Positions 1-5,861 of a stretch of 8,303 nucleotides of DNA are shown piece by piece (position 1 is the first letter of the stretch; each line of letters starts with the position of its first letter). Position numbers and translations under genes: made by a program. The notes beneath the pieces are model-generated. The model made no database searches. It saw only the letters and a list, made by a program, of their open reading frames with translations, and was not told the origin of the DNA. This DNA comes from JBGPRB01 sp964422155 (lineage in GTDB: Bacteria; Chloroflexota; Dehalococcoidia; Dehalococcoidales; RBG-16-60-22): NCBI GenBank assembly GCA_964422155.1, contig CAYQZZ010000080.1, forward strand, positions 1-8,303, written 5' to 3'.

Positions 1-276
1 ATGGGTGGAGATACCAGTCCCCCTCTCCAGACGGTTGCCGCCAGGCTTACCGAGAATGTGAAGAGCCGCCACCGGGCGTGGACGGAATTCAAGGATGCCG
101 TGCTGTCCCGTGATTCGCAGGGGAATTATACCGTGAAGCTCTACAGGAACAGGAGCCGTTTGCAGGCAATTGCCAGCGCCAACAGCCTTATCTGTGTTCC
201 AGAGGGTAAAGAATCGCTGAGCAGCGGCGAGATTGTCCCCGTACAGATTCTGGCGCCCCGGCTGGATGACCTGTAA
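1..276 (+). CDS. moeA: MoeA-type molybdopterin molybdenumtransferase, C-terminal fragment
   Basis: Family role: MoeA-type enzymes insert molybdate (or tungstate) into adenylylated molybdopterin in the cytoplasm, completing molybdenum cofactor for oxidoreductases. Seen: 91 codons open from the window edge, ending in TAA at 274-276. The readable part matches the beta-barrel MoeA C-terminal domain: a basic stretch around residues 22-35, a strand-rich middle (NYTVKLYRNRSRLQAIASAN), then NSLICVPEG and a closing GEIVPVQIL. This corresponds to the family pattern S-x-x-L-x-x-L/I-A-x-A-N-x-L-I-x-x-P-E-G. A full MoeA is about 400 residues, so the catalytic domains lie to the left; the ATG at base 1 is probably internal, because the family has a Gly-containing turn at this point before domain IV. 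The gene converges on the surface-protein gene. Inference: the specific role (Mo or W, or a MoeA-like paralogue) cannot be fixed from this fragment. Confidence 0.8.
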   Translation: MGGDTSPPLQTVAARLTENVKSRHRAWTEFKDAVLSRDSQGNYTVKLYRNRSRLQAIASANSLICVPEGKESLSSGEIVPVQILAPRLDDL

Positions 277-284
277 AGTACATA

Positions 285-372
285 TGTCATTGCGAGACCT
301 TCCGCTGAAGGGCGAAGGAATCCCTTATTCTCATTTATAGAGATTGCTTCGGGCTTTGCCCTCGCAATGACA
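285..372. repeat. Terminal-inverted-repeat element, copy 1 (88 bp, MITE-like)
   Basis: The element is bounded by TGTCATTGCGAG at 285-296 and its perfect reverse complement CTCGCAATGACA at 361-372. Inside is a second, imperfect inverted pair, GGAATC (317-322) against GATTGC (342-347), so the whole can fold into a nested hairpin. It has no coding capacity and no clear target-site duplication. A second copy of the same family lies at 3806-3917, sharing the termini, a GAAGGG block and the internal TAGAGATTGC. Repeats with these termini are familiar dispersed intergenic palindromes in many bacterial genomes. Calling it a non-autonomous mobile element is inference. It starts 8 bp after the moeA stop and may also help end that transcript. 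Confidence 0.85.
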
Positions 373-385
373 ATTTATTTCAGGT

Positions 386-421
386 AAAAAGAGAGAGCCC
401 CGACATTTCGTCGGGGCTCTC
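386..421 (-). terminator. Rho-independent terminator of the surface-protein gene
   Basis: A perfect 12-bp GC-rich stem (GAGAGCCCCGAC at 393-404 with GTCGGGGCTCTC at 410-421) closes a 5-nt loop. Read on the minus strand it is followed by TCTCTTTTTACC, a proper U-tract at 386-390, about 34 nt after the surface-protein stop codon. On the plus strand the hairpin is followed by GGAGTTTCGGG with no T-run, so it is a directional terminator for the minus-strand gene, not for moeA. Confidence 0.93.
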
Positions 422-454
422 GGAGTTTCGGGACTATTGTCCATCAAGCCATTA

Positions 455-3450
455 CTAGACGGTTCGTCTGGTTCGGACAATCAGGACAATCACGGCAATC
501 ACCAGGACAGCGCCGATGATGATTATCGCCCAGATGTAGGTGGGATTAATCACCTTTTCTGCAGGTGCGGGCGGAATCACAATCTGCTGTGCCGGAGGTG
601 CTGCCGGTATATTGATTATGGGGGCCGGCATTTGCTGGACCACTACCGGAGGTGTAGGCGCAGGAGCTGGAGGAGCAGGCATGGCAATCGTGATGTTGGC
701 GATGGTTGACCAGTCGCCCGGAACGGGTAGAAAAGCTCTGACTCTCCAGAAGTAGGTCTTGCCCTGCTCCAGCGTGACGTTGAGTGGCAGCTGAACGCCC
801 GCGTTGGCTACCTGAGTAGCATAGACGGGGGCCGCGAAGGCAGTGCCCTCGGACAACTGGAACTCATACATGGTAGCGCCGGATACTGGGCTCCAGGAGA
901 AGGCCGGCTTGGTGGTCGTTACAGTAGAGCCGTTCTCCGGTGAAGCGATGGTCGGGACCGAAGCAGCTGTAGGCTGGACGACGAAGCTGCGGGTCTCGGA
1001 GGAGGCGCTCGTCATCGGAGCAACTGCGACTATTTTCCAGTAATAGGTGTTGCCCGGAACAGCCGCCGCCCAGGTAAAGGAGTCAACAGGGGCGCCGACA
1101 CCGGCTGCGAACGGACTGCCAGCCACCGATGAGGTGAACATGGGATCCAGTCCTATCCATACCTGGTATCCCGTCGATTTTGACAGCCTGTCCCAGGTGA
1201 AGGTTACCGGTTGAGCGTTGCCCGCTATCTGGCTGAGTATCTGGACAAGCATCTTGTCCTTGGGGCTATTCAGTTTCGGGCCAACCAGGGCTACTGTATC
1301 GTCGAAGTAGTAGACCGAATTGGCGTCCTGGTCGACGGACATCAGCCTGATGCTGCCATCCGCATTCTTGGAGGTCTTCAGGGCTGATGGGGTCAGGGCA
1401 AAGTCAGCCGTGGCCGGGTCACCAGAAAATCTGGTGCGCCAGAAGAAGAATGCATGCGTGCCGGGAATGGTCGGTGCCGCCGTGCTGTTGAGGACGCTGG
1501 TGGTGCCGTTGCTGCTGACAGCATAGAGAATGCCGTTGCGCAGGGAGACACCGGTATTAACTTCGGTGTTGTTCGGGGCGACCATGTTCATGGTCTTGAA
1601 CTCGCCCAGGAAGTTGGCCGGGCTGATTTCACAGCGGAACATGGCATTGCTGTTGCCCGGAGCGGCAAAGATATAGTCGCCGGTGCCGAGACCGGTAGCC
1701 GCAATGTGGGAAGCAACGGGGCCGGTAGACATAGCACTGAAGGTGGCAACCCAGGAAGCACCGCCATCGGTGCTGTAGTTGATGCTGCCGCCGCCACTGC
1801 TGACGACCAGCTTATTCTCGCCGAGGGTGAGCATGCGGGCGATGTTGCCGCTTACCTTGGTGTTAACGCCGAGTCCCCAGGTGAAGCCGGCGTTGGAGCT
1901 CTTGTAGACGTTAACGCCGCTGCCGATATAGATGACAGTCGCGGATTCGACAGCGAGGTCGGTGATGGTATTGGGCGTATTCAGGCGCGTCTGCCAGCGT
2001 GAGAGACCGCCATCGCCCGAGTAGTAGATGGTGGTGCCGCCTTCATCGGCAGCATAGACCATATTCGGGTCGGCAGCGACGCCGCGCAGTATGAATTCCT
2101 GTGAATTGGTCGCATTCTGTAGGCAAAGTACCCTGGTTACGCCGAACATCGCCATGCGATAAATGGAGGTGATGTTATCTGCGGTGGTATGAGCGGCTAG
2201 GTACCAGGGGTCTCCGGCTTCGGCCACCAGGATATCGTCGATGGTGCCGGGGCCGCAGAAGAAGCCAAACCCACCCAGCGCGAACGCGGCGTTGGAGCCG
2301 CTGTCCAGGAGGGTGAAGTCATTCCAGATGTTGCCGTAGTCGAGAGACTTGGAAATAGCGGAAGCAATGCCCAACTTGGCGCCATAAAGGGTCTCGCCGA
2401 CGAACATGACCTGGACCTGGTCATTGACAGCGGCGTCATCGACACCGATATCCTTCAGGGAACGGGACGCCAGGAGAGTCGGCGATGCGGCCAGCGGGTC
2501 GGCCGAGCGGTACACCTTGTTGGTGGCATAGGAGCCTGCAGCCAGGTTGGTGCCGTCGAAGGCGACCGAGGCATAACCCCGGGTGCTGCTGATTGNNNNN
2601 NNNNNNNNNNNNNNNNNNNNNNNNNNNNNNNNNNNNNNNNNNNNNNNNNNNNNNNNNNNNNNNNNNNNNNNNNNNNNNNNNNNNNNNNNNNNNNNTCCCA
2701 GGCATTGGAGTTGAAGCTAAGGACATGGAGCTTCATGGCAACGTTCGTATCCTCGGAAACGGCGACAGCCATGTAGTCCGACGGGAAGTTGGGGGAGAAC
2801 TGGAAGGCTTCGATGTTTTCTAGACCAATTGGTTGAGTGGTGCCAGCGGTGAAGGCAGTGACGGCATTAGCCCAGCCGCCGAAGCCGCCAAGGTTGCGGT
2901 AGTAAATGACTGCAGCGCCAGCACTTGCGCCAAAAGCGGCTATATAGCGGGCGCCAGCGGTGGCTAATGCAGAAATCTCAATACCGGAAAGGGTTGTGCC
3001 GGCGGCTACCACGCCCAGGTCAGAGAAGGAAGCGCCGCCGTTAATTGAGATGGCCACGGTGCCATTAACAGCGTCGGCCACAACAACGTAATTGGGGTCA
3101 TCCGGAGCCATAGCAACAAAACTAACATTTACGATGCTTGCAGGTAGCCTGTTGACTGCGGCTGTCGGGCCGATATTTGTCCAGACGCCGCCACCGAAGG
3201 TGGTTTGTACCAGCGTCGGGCCGGCTGCGGAGGTGACGGCGGCAAACATCGTCATGCCGCCGGGGGCAACTGCGTAGTCAAGGATATCGGTTCCGGGGGC
3301 AAGTACGCCTACGGCGCCGCTTGGTGCGTCAGTTTTCATTTCCCAGTTCAGCGGGTCGGCAGCGGAGACCGGGGTGGCTGCGATGAACAGGGTGGAAAGC
3401 AGCATCAGTATCAGTCCAACGCCCCAGAATCTTTTAATTATTTTTTTCAT
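455..3450 (-). CDS. Secreted Asp-box/beta-propeller surface protein with C-terminal anchor (putative S-layer-like), split by assembly gap
   Basis: Seen: ATG at 3448-3450, a Sec signal peptide (residues 1-30: KK.IKR, hydrophobic core, VSA|AD cleavage site), then 251 readable residues to the N gap. About 713 more codons follow from the gap to TAG at 455-457, for a total near 1,000 residues. Asp-box-like motifs (S-x-D/N-x-G-x-S/T-[FW]) occur as SINGGASF before the gap and SGDGGLSRW, SSNAGFTW and STDGGASW after it, indicating a beta-propeller. Next come two fibronectin-III-like domains (around FTWDRLSKSTGYQVW and FSWSPVSGATMYEFQL), a Pro/Ala-rich stalk of about 45 residues, a single membrane helix (YIWAIIIIGAVLVIAVIVLI) and a basic tail RTRRTV. 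The architecture implies an exported, membrane-anchored cell-surface protein. Related BNR/Asp-box proteins were proposed as S-layer proteins in Dehalococcoides; that assignment here is inference. The SD is AAGGAG at 3465-3470, an unusually long 14 nt from the ATG. The gene is monocistronic, with its own promoter and terminator. No enzymatic activity can be claimed. Confidence 0.88.
2596..2695. other. Assembly gap (100 N) inside the surface-protein gene
   Basis: Exactly 100 N characters, the usual placeholder for a scaffold join of unknown size. The minus-strand frame before the gap (ending ...SFNSNAW) and after it (beginning ISSTRGYASVAFDGTN, leading into KVYRSADP) both read as the same propeller-type protein but are out of register with a 100-nt gap. 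One intact gene requires a true gap length of 3k+2 nt. Translating straight through the 100 N gives a nonsense tail. Confidence 0.97.
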
Positions 3451-3499
3451 CGACTTTTTATTAACTCCTTAATTTGCTCTTTTTGTTATCTTAATATTG

Positions 3500-3552
3500 T
3501 ATGTCTCTGCAGACAGGCATGCCATTAATTGTAGGTTGTTTGCAGAGATATA
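3500..3552 (-). promoter_or_regulatory. Hairpin in the surface-protein leader, between the small ORF and the SD
   Basis: A perfect 8-bp inverted repeat (TCTCTGCA at 3504-3511, TGCAGAGA at 3541-3548) is extended on the minus-strand RNA by 3 bp outside and 3 bp inside, each across one A-C mismatch. The loop contains the palindrome GGCATGCC (3516-3523). It begins 5 nt after the stop of the leader ORF. No U-run follows, so it is not an intrinsic terminator by itself; it may stabilise the mRNA or act in attenuation. Confidence 0.5.
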
Positions 3553-3557
3553 TTCCC

Positions 3558-3611
3558 TTAGAAGCTGTTGTTAGAGCACCTGGCTCCATTCCCCTTGCGG
3601 GTTCTGGCCAT
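3558..3611 (-). CDS. Candidate 17-residue leader peptide ORF
   Basis: ATG at 3609-3611, TAA at 3558-3560, encoding MARTRKGNGARCSNNSF. It is preceded by GGAGGTGAT (3615-3623), a near-perfect complement to the 16S rRNA 3' end; counted from GGAGG the spacing to ATG is 7 nt. This initiation signal is much better than that of the surface-protein gene downstream. It lies wholly inside the leader transcribed from the promoter at 3663-3690, and its stop sits just before the hairpin at 3500-3552. The peptide is basic, has no run of one amino acid typical of classical attenuators, and matches no family I recognise. Its translation is inferred from the SD alone; it could be a regulatory leader peptide or part of a structured RNA that happens to contain an SD-like sequence. 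Confidence 0.4.
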   Translation of the reverse strand: MARTRKGNGARCSNNSF

Positions 3612-3662
3612 AGCATCACCTCCACGCAAAAGCATACCTTTAGCAGGCTATACTTCATATCT

Positions 3663-3690
3663 ACTATAGCACAAATTGGCCATTTGTCAA
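3663..3690 (-). promoter_or_regulatory. Strong sigma-70-type extended -10 promoter of the surface-protein gene
   Basis: On the minus strand, a perfect -35 TTGACA (3685-3690), a 16-nt spacer and -10 TATAGT (3663-3668) preceded by TGC, an extended -10. The DNA upstream of the -35 (about 3700-3800) contains dense A/T runs that could act as an UP element. The start would fall near 3656. No other minus-strand promoter of similar quality is visible between hisS and the surface-protein gene, so the latter is probably transcribed independently and strongly. Confidence 0.8.
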
Positions 3691-3805
3691 CCCCTGTACG
3701 GGCAAATTTACATAAATATTGTGAAGTTTCTTTACTTTTTGTAACATTCCGCATATAACGTATATTAAAATTATATTGTAAAAACGTTAATTAATTATGA
3801 ATGGC

Positions 3806-3917
3806 TGTCATTGCGAGCCATTCCTGAAGGGAAGGCGCGGCAATCCCATTGATATACTCCTTCTAATGATAGAGATTGCCACGTCGTCCTTCGGCGGAAG
3901 GACTCCTCGCAATGACA
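3806..3917. repeat. Terminal-inverted-repeat element, copy 2 (112 bp, MITE-like)
   Basis: Bounded by TGTCATTGCGAG (3806-3817) and CTCGCAATGACA (3906-3917), a perfect 12-bp terminal inverted repeat identical to copy 1 at 285-372. A second inverted pair, GCAATC (3840-3845) and GATTGC (3874-3879), is nested inside, and the TAGAGATTGC block (3870-3879) is shared with copy 1. It is 24 bp longer than copy 1, mostly in the right half. It begins only 4 bp beyond the hisS stop, so any hisS transcript would include this hairpin. No transposase and no clear target duplication are present. Confidence 0.88.
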
Positions 3918-3921
3918 CGCA

Positions 3922-5178
3922 CTATTCTATCGCCCTGAGACGTTCCGGCAAATCACCGATGGGAAGGGTTTCCTGGCGGGCATCGGCCATATAGCGCAGG
4001 GTTGCCGTGCCGGCCTTTACCTCGTCCTCGCCGATAATCACCACGTAAGGCACGCCAAGCGTGTTTGCCTGTCTTAGCTGGGCCTTGAGGCTTTTACCGC
4101 CCATGGTCATTACGGCGCTGATTCCGGCCTGCCGGAGATTCGCGGTAAGCTTTAACGCCTCCTCCCTGGCACGGTCGCCCAGGTAAGCGATGAGCGCCTG
4201 TAAGCCGGGTGGTTTGGGGATGGCAACGTTCTGTCTTTTGATATTTAGTATTATCCTCTCGATGCCGGTAGCAAAGCCGATGGCGGGCGTGGGCTTGCCC
4301 CCCAGCTCTTCGATAAGGTCGTCATACCTGCCCCCGCCGCCGATGGAGCTTTGCCCACCCTCCTCCTCCGGCTGAATCTCGAAGACGGTGCGGGTGTAAT
4401 AATCCAGCCCGCGTACCAGGTGGTGGTTCAATGTGAAGGGAATCCCGAGCATTTCCAGATATTTCTGCAATTGGGCAAAATGGTCATGGCAGCGGACGCA
4501 GAGGTGGTCGGTGCTCCTGGGGGCGTTTACGGCTACCGGCTGGCATGAAGGCTGTTTACAGTCTAGGAGGCGCAGGGGGTTCTTGGACAGCCTGGTCTTA
4601 CAGTCCGAACACAGTCCGGAGGCATATCCGGCATAGTATTTCTTGAGGGCGGATAGGTACTCCGGGCGGCATTCCTTACAGCCGATGCTATTAAGGTATA
4701 AGGATATATTTTGCAGTCCCAGCGACCGGTAGAAATGCCAGGCCATGTCAATGACCTCAGCATCGAGGGCGGGGTCATCATCTCCGATGGCTTCACAGCC
4801 GAACTGGAAGTGCTGCCGGTAACGGCCGGCCTGGGGTCTATCGTAGCGGAAGATGGGGGAAATATAATACAGCTTTACCGGCTGGGGGAGATTGTGAAAG
4901 CCATGCTGGATATAAGCCCGGCACACCGGTGCAGTACCTTCCGGTTTTAACGTTAGAAGGCTTCCTCCTTTATCTTGAAAGTTATACATTTCTTTGTCGA
5001 CAATGTCTGTCGCATCTCCTATACTGCGAGTGAACAGGCTGGTCTCTTCAAATACCGGGGTATCGATGCGCTGATACCCATAGAGTCGACAGATATCGGC
5101 GGCCGCCTGCTCTACATAGCGCCAGTAGGGCTGCTCCTCCGGGAGGATATCCGATGTGCCGCGTGCTGCCTGGTACAA
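3922..5178 (-). CDS. hisS: Histidine--tRNA ligase (HisRS)
   Basis: Cytoplasmic class II aminoacyl-tRNA synthetase that activates histidine with ATP and charges tRNA-His. The 418-residue length is normal. Seen: the N-terminal RGTSDILPEE segment, motif 1 near residues 38-48, motif 2 around FRYDRPQAGRYRQHFQFG (110-127), the histidine-specific LVRGLDYYTRTVFE (254-267), GGGGRYD (280-286), motif 3 GFATGIERI with Arg308, and a C-terminal anticodon-binding domain from about 325. The insertion domain carries eight cysteines in four pairs (C167/C170, C190/C193, C207/C212, C227/C230), as in many bacterial HisRS, possibly binding metal. Start: TTG at 5176-5178, preceded by AGGAG (5186-5190) at 7 nt, with the conserved N-terminus beginning right after it and no in-frame ATG close upstream. 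It is divergent from the cupin gene. Only a weak-to-moderate promoter is seen upstream. Confidence 0.97.
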   Translation of the reverse strand: MYQAARGTSDILPEEQPYWRYVEQAAADICRLYGYQRIDTPVFEETSLFTRSIGDATDIVDKEMYNFQDKGGSLLTLKPEGTAPVCRAYIQHGFHNLPQPVKLYYISPIFRYDRPQAGRYRQHFQFGCEAIGDDDPALDAEVIDMAWHFYRSLGLQNISLYLNSIGCKECRPEYLSALKKYYAGYASGLCSDCKTRLSKNPLRLLDCKQPSCQPVAVNAPRSTDHLCVRCHDHFAQLQKYLEMLGIPFTLNHHLVRGLDYYTRTVFEIQPEEEGGQSSIGGGGRYDDLIEELGGKPTPAIGFATGIERIILNIKRQNVAIPKPPGLQALIAYLGDRAREEALKLTANLRQAGISAVMTMGGKSLKAQLRQANTLGVPYVVIIGEDEVKAGTATLRYMADARQETLPIGDLPERLRAIE

Positions 5179-5208
5179 TCTATGGCTCCTATAGGTTTTC
5201 TTAAAGCT

Positions 5209-5237
5209 AGAATACAGTATCAGTCAAAGATTTGCAA
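5209..5237 (-). promoter_or_regulatory. Possible promoter of hisS
   Basis: On the minus strand, TTGCAA (5232-5237), a 17-nt spacer and TATTCT (5209-5214); each hexamer matches consensus at 4 of 6 positions. The start would lie about 24 nt before the TTG start codon. The -10 overlaps the near-palindrome ATACAGTAT (5212-5220). The match is modest. I found no convincing plus-strand promoter for the cupin gene in the same 146-bp divergent region, only A/T-rich DNA and a direct repeat AGTAATAT at 5285-5292 and 5297-5304 (12-bp period). Confidence 0.35.
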
Positions 5238-5324
5238 AGGGGGTATTATTTTCAGTGTAACTTTTCCTATAAAAATGGTTAAGTAGTAATATGATTAGTA
5301 ATATTAAAAGGAGGATATCGGGAG

Positions 5325-5729
5325 ATGGCTGGAAACAAGTACGATAAATATTTTGTAAAAGAACCGATAGTAACCAGGGGCGGGTTTTTTCCGGTGGTGA
5401 TAGCCAATGGCGCTAAAGACTATGAGGGGGCTGATTTCTCGCTCAGAGTTCACTACATTACTGAACCGGGTGTGCTGGTAAAAGAACCGCACGCGCACGA
5501 TTTTGAACAATTCTATTTTTTCTTCGGGGCTGACCTGGCTAATATTAAAGAATTTAAAGCAGAGGTGGAATTTTCTCTGGGTGAAGAGGTGGAAAAGCAT
5601 ATTATTAATGTTCCCACCACCGTCCATGTACCCGCCGGGATGGTCCATGGCCCCATGAACTTTAAGAAAGTGGCAAGACCGATAATATTCATAGATGCCC
5701 TGCTTTCAGCACAGTACACCACCAGATAA
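5325..5729 (+). CDS. Small single-domain cupin protein
   Basis: A 134-residue cytoplasmic protein (no signal peptide or membrane segment) with both cupin signatures. Motif 1 is G49...H56-x-H58-x2-E61...G68 (EPHAHDFEQFYFFFG), one residue short of the standard His-x-His-x3/4-Glu spacing. Motif 2, P103-x-G105-x2-H108-x3-N112 (PAGMVHGPMN), is exact. The three histidines and the glutamate would form the usual divalent-metal site, so the fold and metal binding are well supported. The substrate is unknown, since cupins of this size include isomerases, dioxygenases and pure binding proteins. Start: ATG at 5325 with AAGGAGG at 5308-5314, 10 nt upstream. It is divergent from hisS and 132 nt upstream of rel, which has its own promoter, so any functional link with (p)ppGpp metabolism is unproven. 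Confidence 0.85.
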   Translation: MAGNKYDKYFVKEPIVTRGGFFPVVIANGAKDYEGADFSLRVHYITEPGVLVKEPHAHDFEQFYFFFGADLANIKEFKAEVEFSLGEEVEKHIINVPTTVHVPAGMVHGPMNFKKVARPIIFIDALLSAQYTTR

Positions 5730-5743
5730 TTGCCGGCTGACAC

Positions 5744-5770
5744 TGTAAAAATACTTAATATAATTTTACA
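5744..5770. promoter_or_regulatory. Inverted repeat overlapping the rel -35 box (possible operator)
   Basis: TGTAAAA (5744-5750) and TTTTACA (5764-5770) form a perfect 7-bp inverted repeat around a 13-nt A/T-rich centre. The right arm contains the -35 hexamer of the rel promoter, so a protein bound here would compete with RNA polymerase. No family is assigned. In A/T-rich DNA such a repeat can arise by chance, and it could instead fold weakly at the 3' end of the cupin transcript. Confidence 0.3.
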
Positions 5771-5793
5771 CACCCAGTCTTTTGGGCTATACT
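5765..5793 (+). promoter_or_regulatory. Sigma-70-type promoter of rel (and probably rpsT)
   Basis: TTTACA (5765-5770), a 17-nt spacer and TATACT (5788-5793); each hexamer matches consensus at 5 of 6 positions with ideal spacing. Transcription would start near 5800, giving a leader of about 60 nt. This suggests rel is transcribed independently of the cupin gene, with rpsT downstream in the same transcript. Confidence 0.7.
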
Positions 5794-5861
5794 GAAAATA
5801 TAGCACTACATAATATTAATATAAGTAAAAGACCTATGGTTATAGCTTTTGGCGGGCTGTA

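Larger units (their letters stand above)
3451..3656 (-). promoter_or_regulatory. Long structured 5' leader of the surface-protein gene
   Basis: About 205 nt separate the predicted transcription start (near 3656) from the surface-protein ATG. On the minus strand the leader holds, in order, a very strong SD (GGAGGTGAT, 3615-3623) with a 17-codon ORF, a small stem closed by a GCAA tetraloop (CCC 3599-3601 with GGG 3592-3594) inside a TGGC/GCCA pair (3607-3610 with 3581-3584), a long hairpin at 3500-3552, and the surface-protein SD at 3465-3470. It does not match the core motifs of riboswitch classes I can recall (c-di-GMP-I, fluoride and preQ1 were considered). Long stabilising leaders are known for some S-layer mRNAs; that this is one is inference. 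Confidence 0.5.

Noticed and set aside
437..709. 90-codon plus-strand frame rich in His, Arg and Cys near the surface-protein 3' end
   Set aside because: It is antisense to the membrane helix and Pro/Ala stalk codons of the real gene, and its odd composition follows from that.
1454..2002. 182-codon plus-strand open frame inside the surface-protein gene
   Set aside because: It is an antisense shadow of a GC-rich coding frame, with low-complexity Gly/Ala/Val composition, while the minus-strand frame carries clear domains.
455..2515. Separate gene starting at the GTG at 2513-2515
   Set aside because: The frame stays open and protein-like upstream of this GTG up to the gap edge, there is no signal peptide, and the other half of the protein lies across the gap.
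3550..3640. tRNA-like stretch on the plus strand (TTAGAGCACCTGG followed by GGGTTCTGG)
   Set aside because: It resembles a D-arm and part of a T-arm, but no acceptor stem, proper anticodon arm or GTTCRA loop can be formed, and the minus strand is the transcribed one.
3451..3656. Known riboswitch (c-di-GMP-I, fluoride, preQ1) in the leader
   Set aside because: The conserved core motifs of these classes, as I recall them, are not present. The leader is left as unclassified.
3491..3754. 87-codon minus-strand open frame in the surface-protein leader
   Set aside because: Its ATG lies upstream of the promoter at 3663-3690, so the frame spans the promoter, and it has no visible SD. The composition does not resemble a protein family. 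The smaller ORF at 3558-3611 has the real initiation signal.
3501..3758. 85-codon plus-strand open frame over the same region
   Set aside because: It is antisense to the leader and promoter, with no SD and no recognisable sequence.
3797..3994. Plus-strand open frame running through the second repeat element into hisS
   Set aside because: It consists of the palindromic repeat plus the antisense of the hisS 3' end. Spurious ORFs of this type are common in such repeats.
5304..5806. Minus-strand open frames antisense to the cupin gene
   Set aside because: They overlap a plus-strand gene with exact cupin motifs and a good SD; the antisense frames have no SD and no family resemblance.
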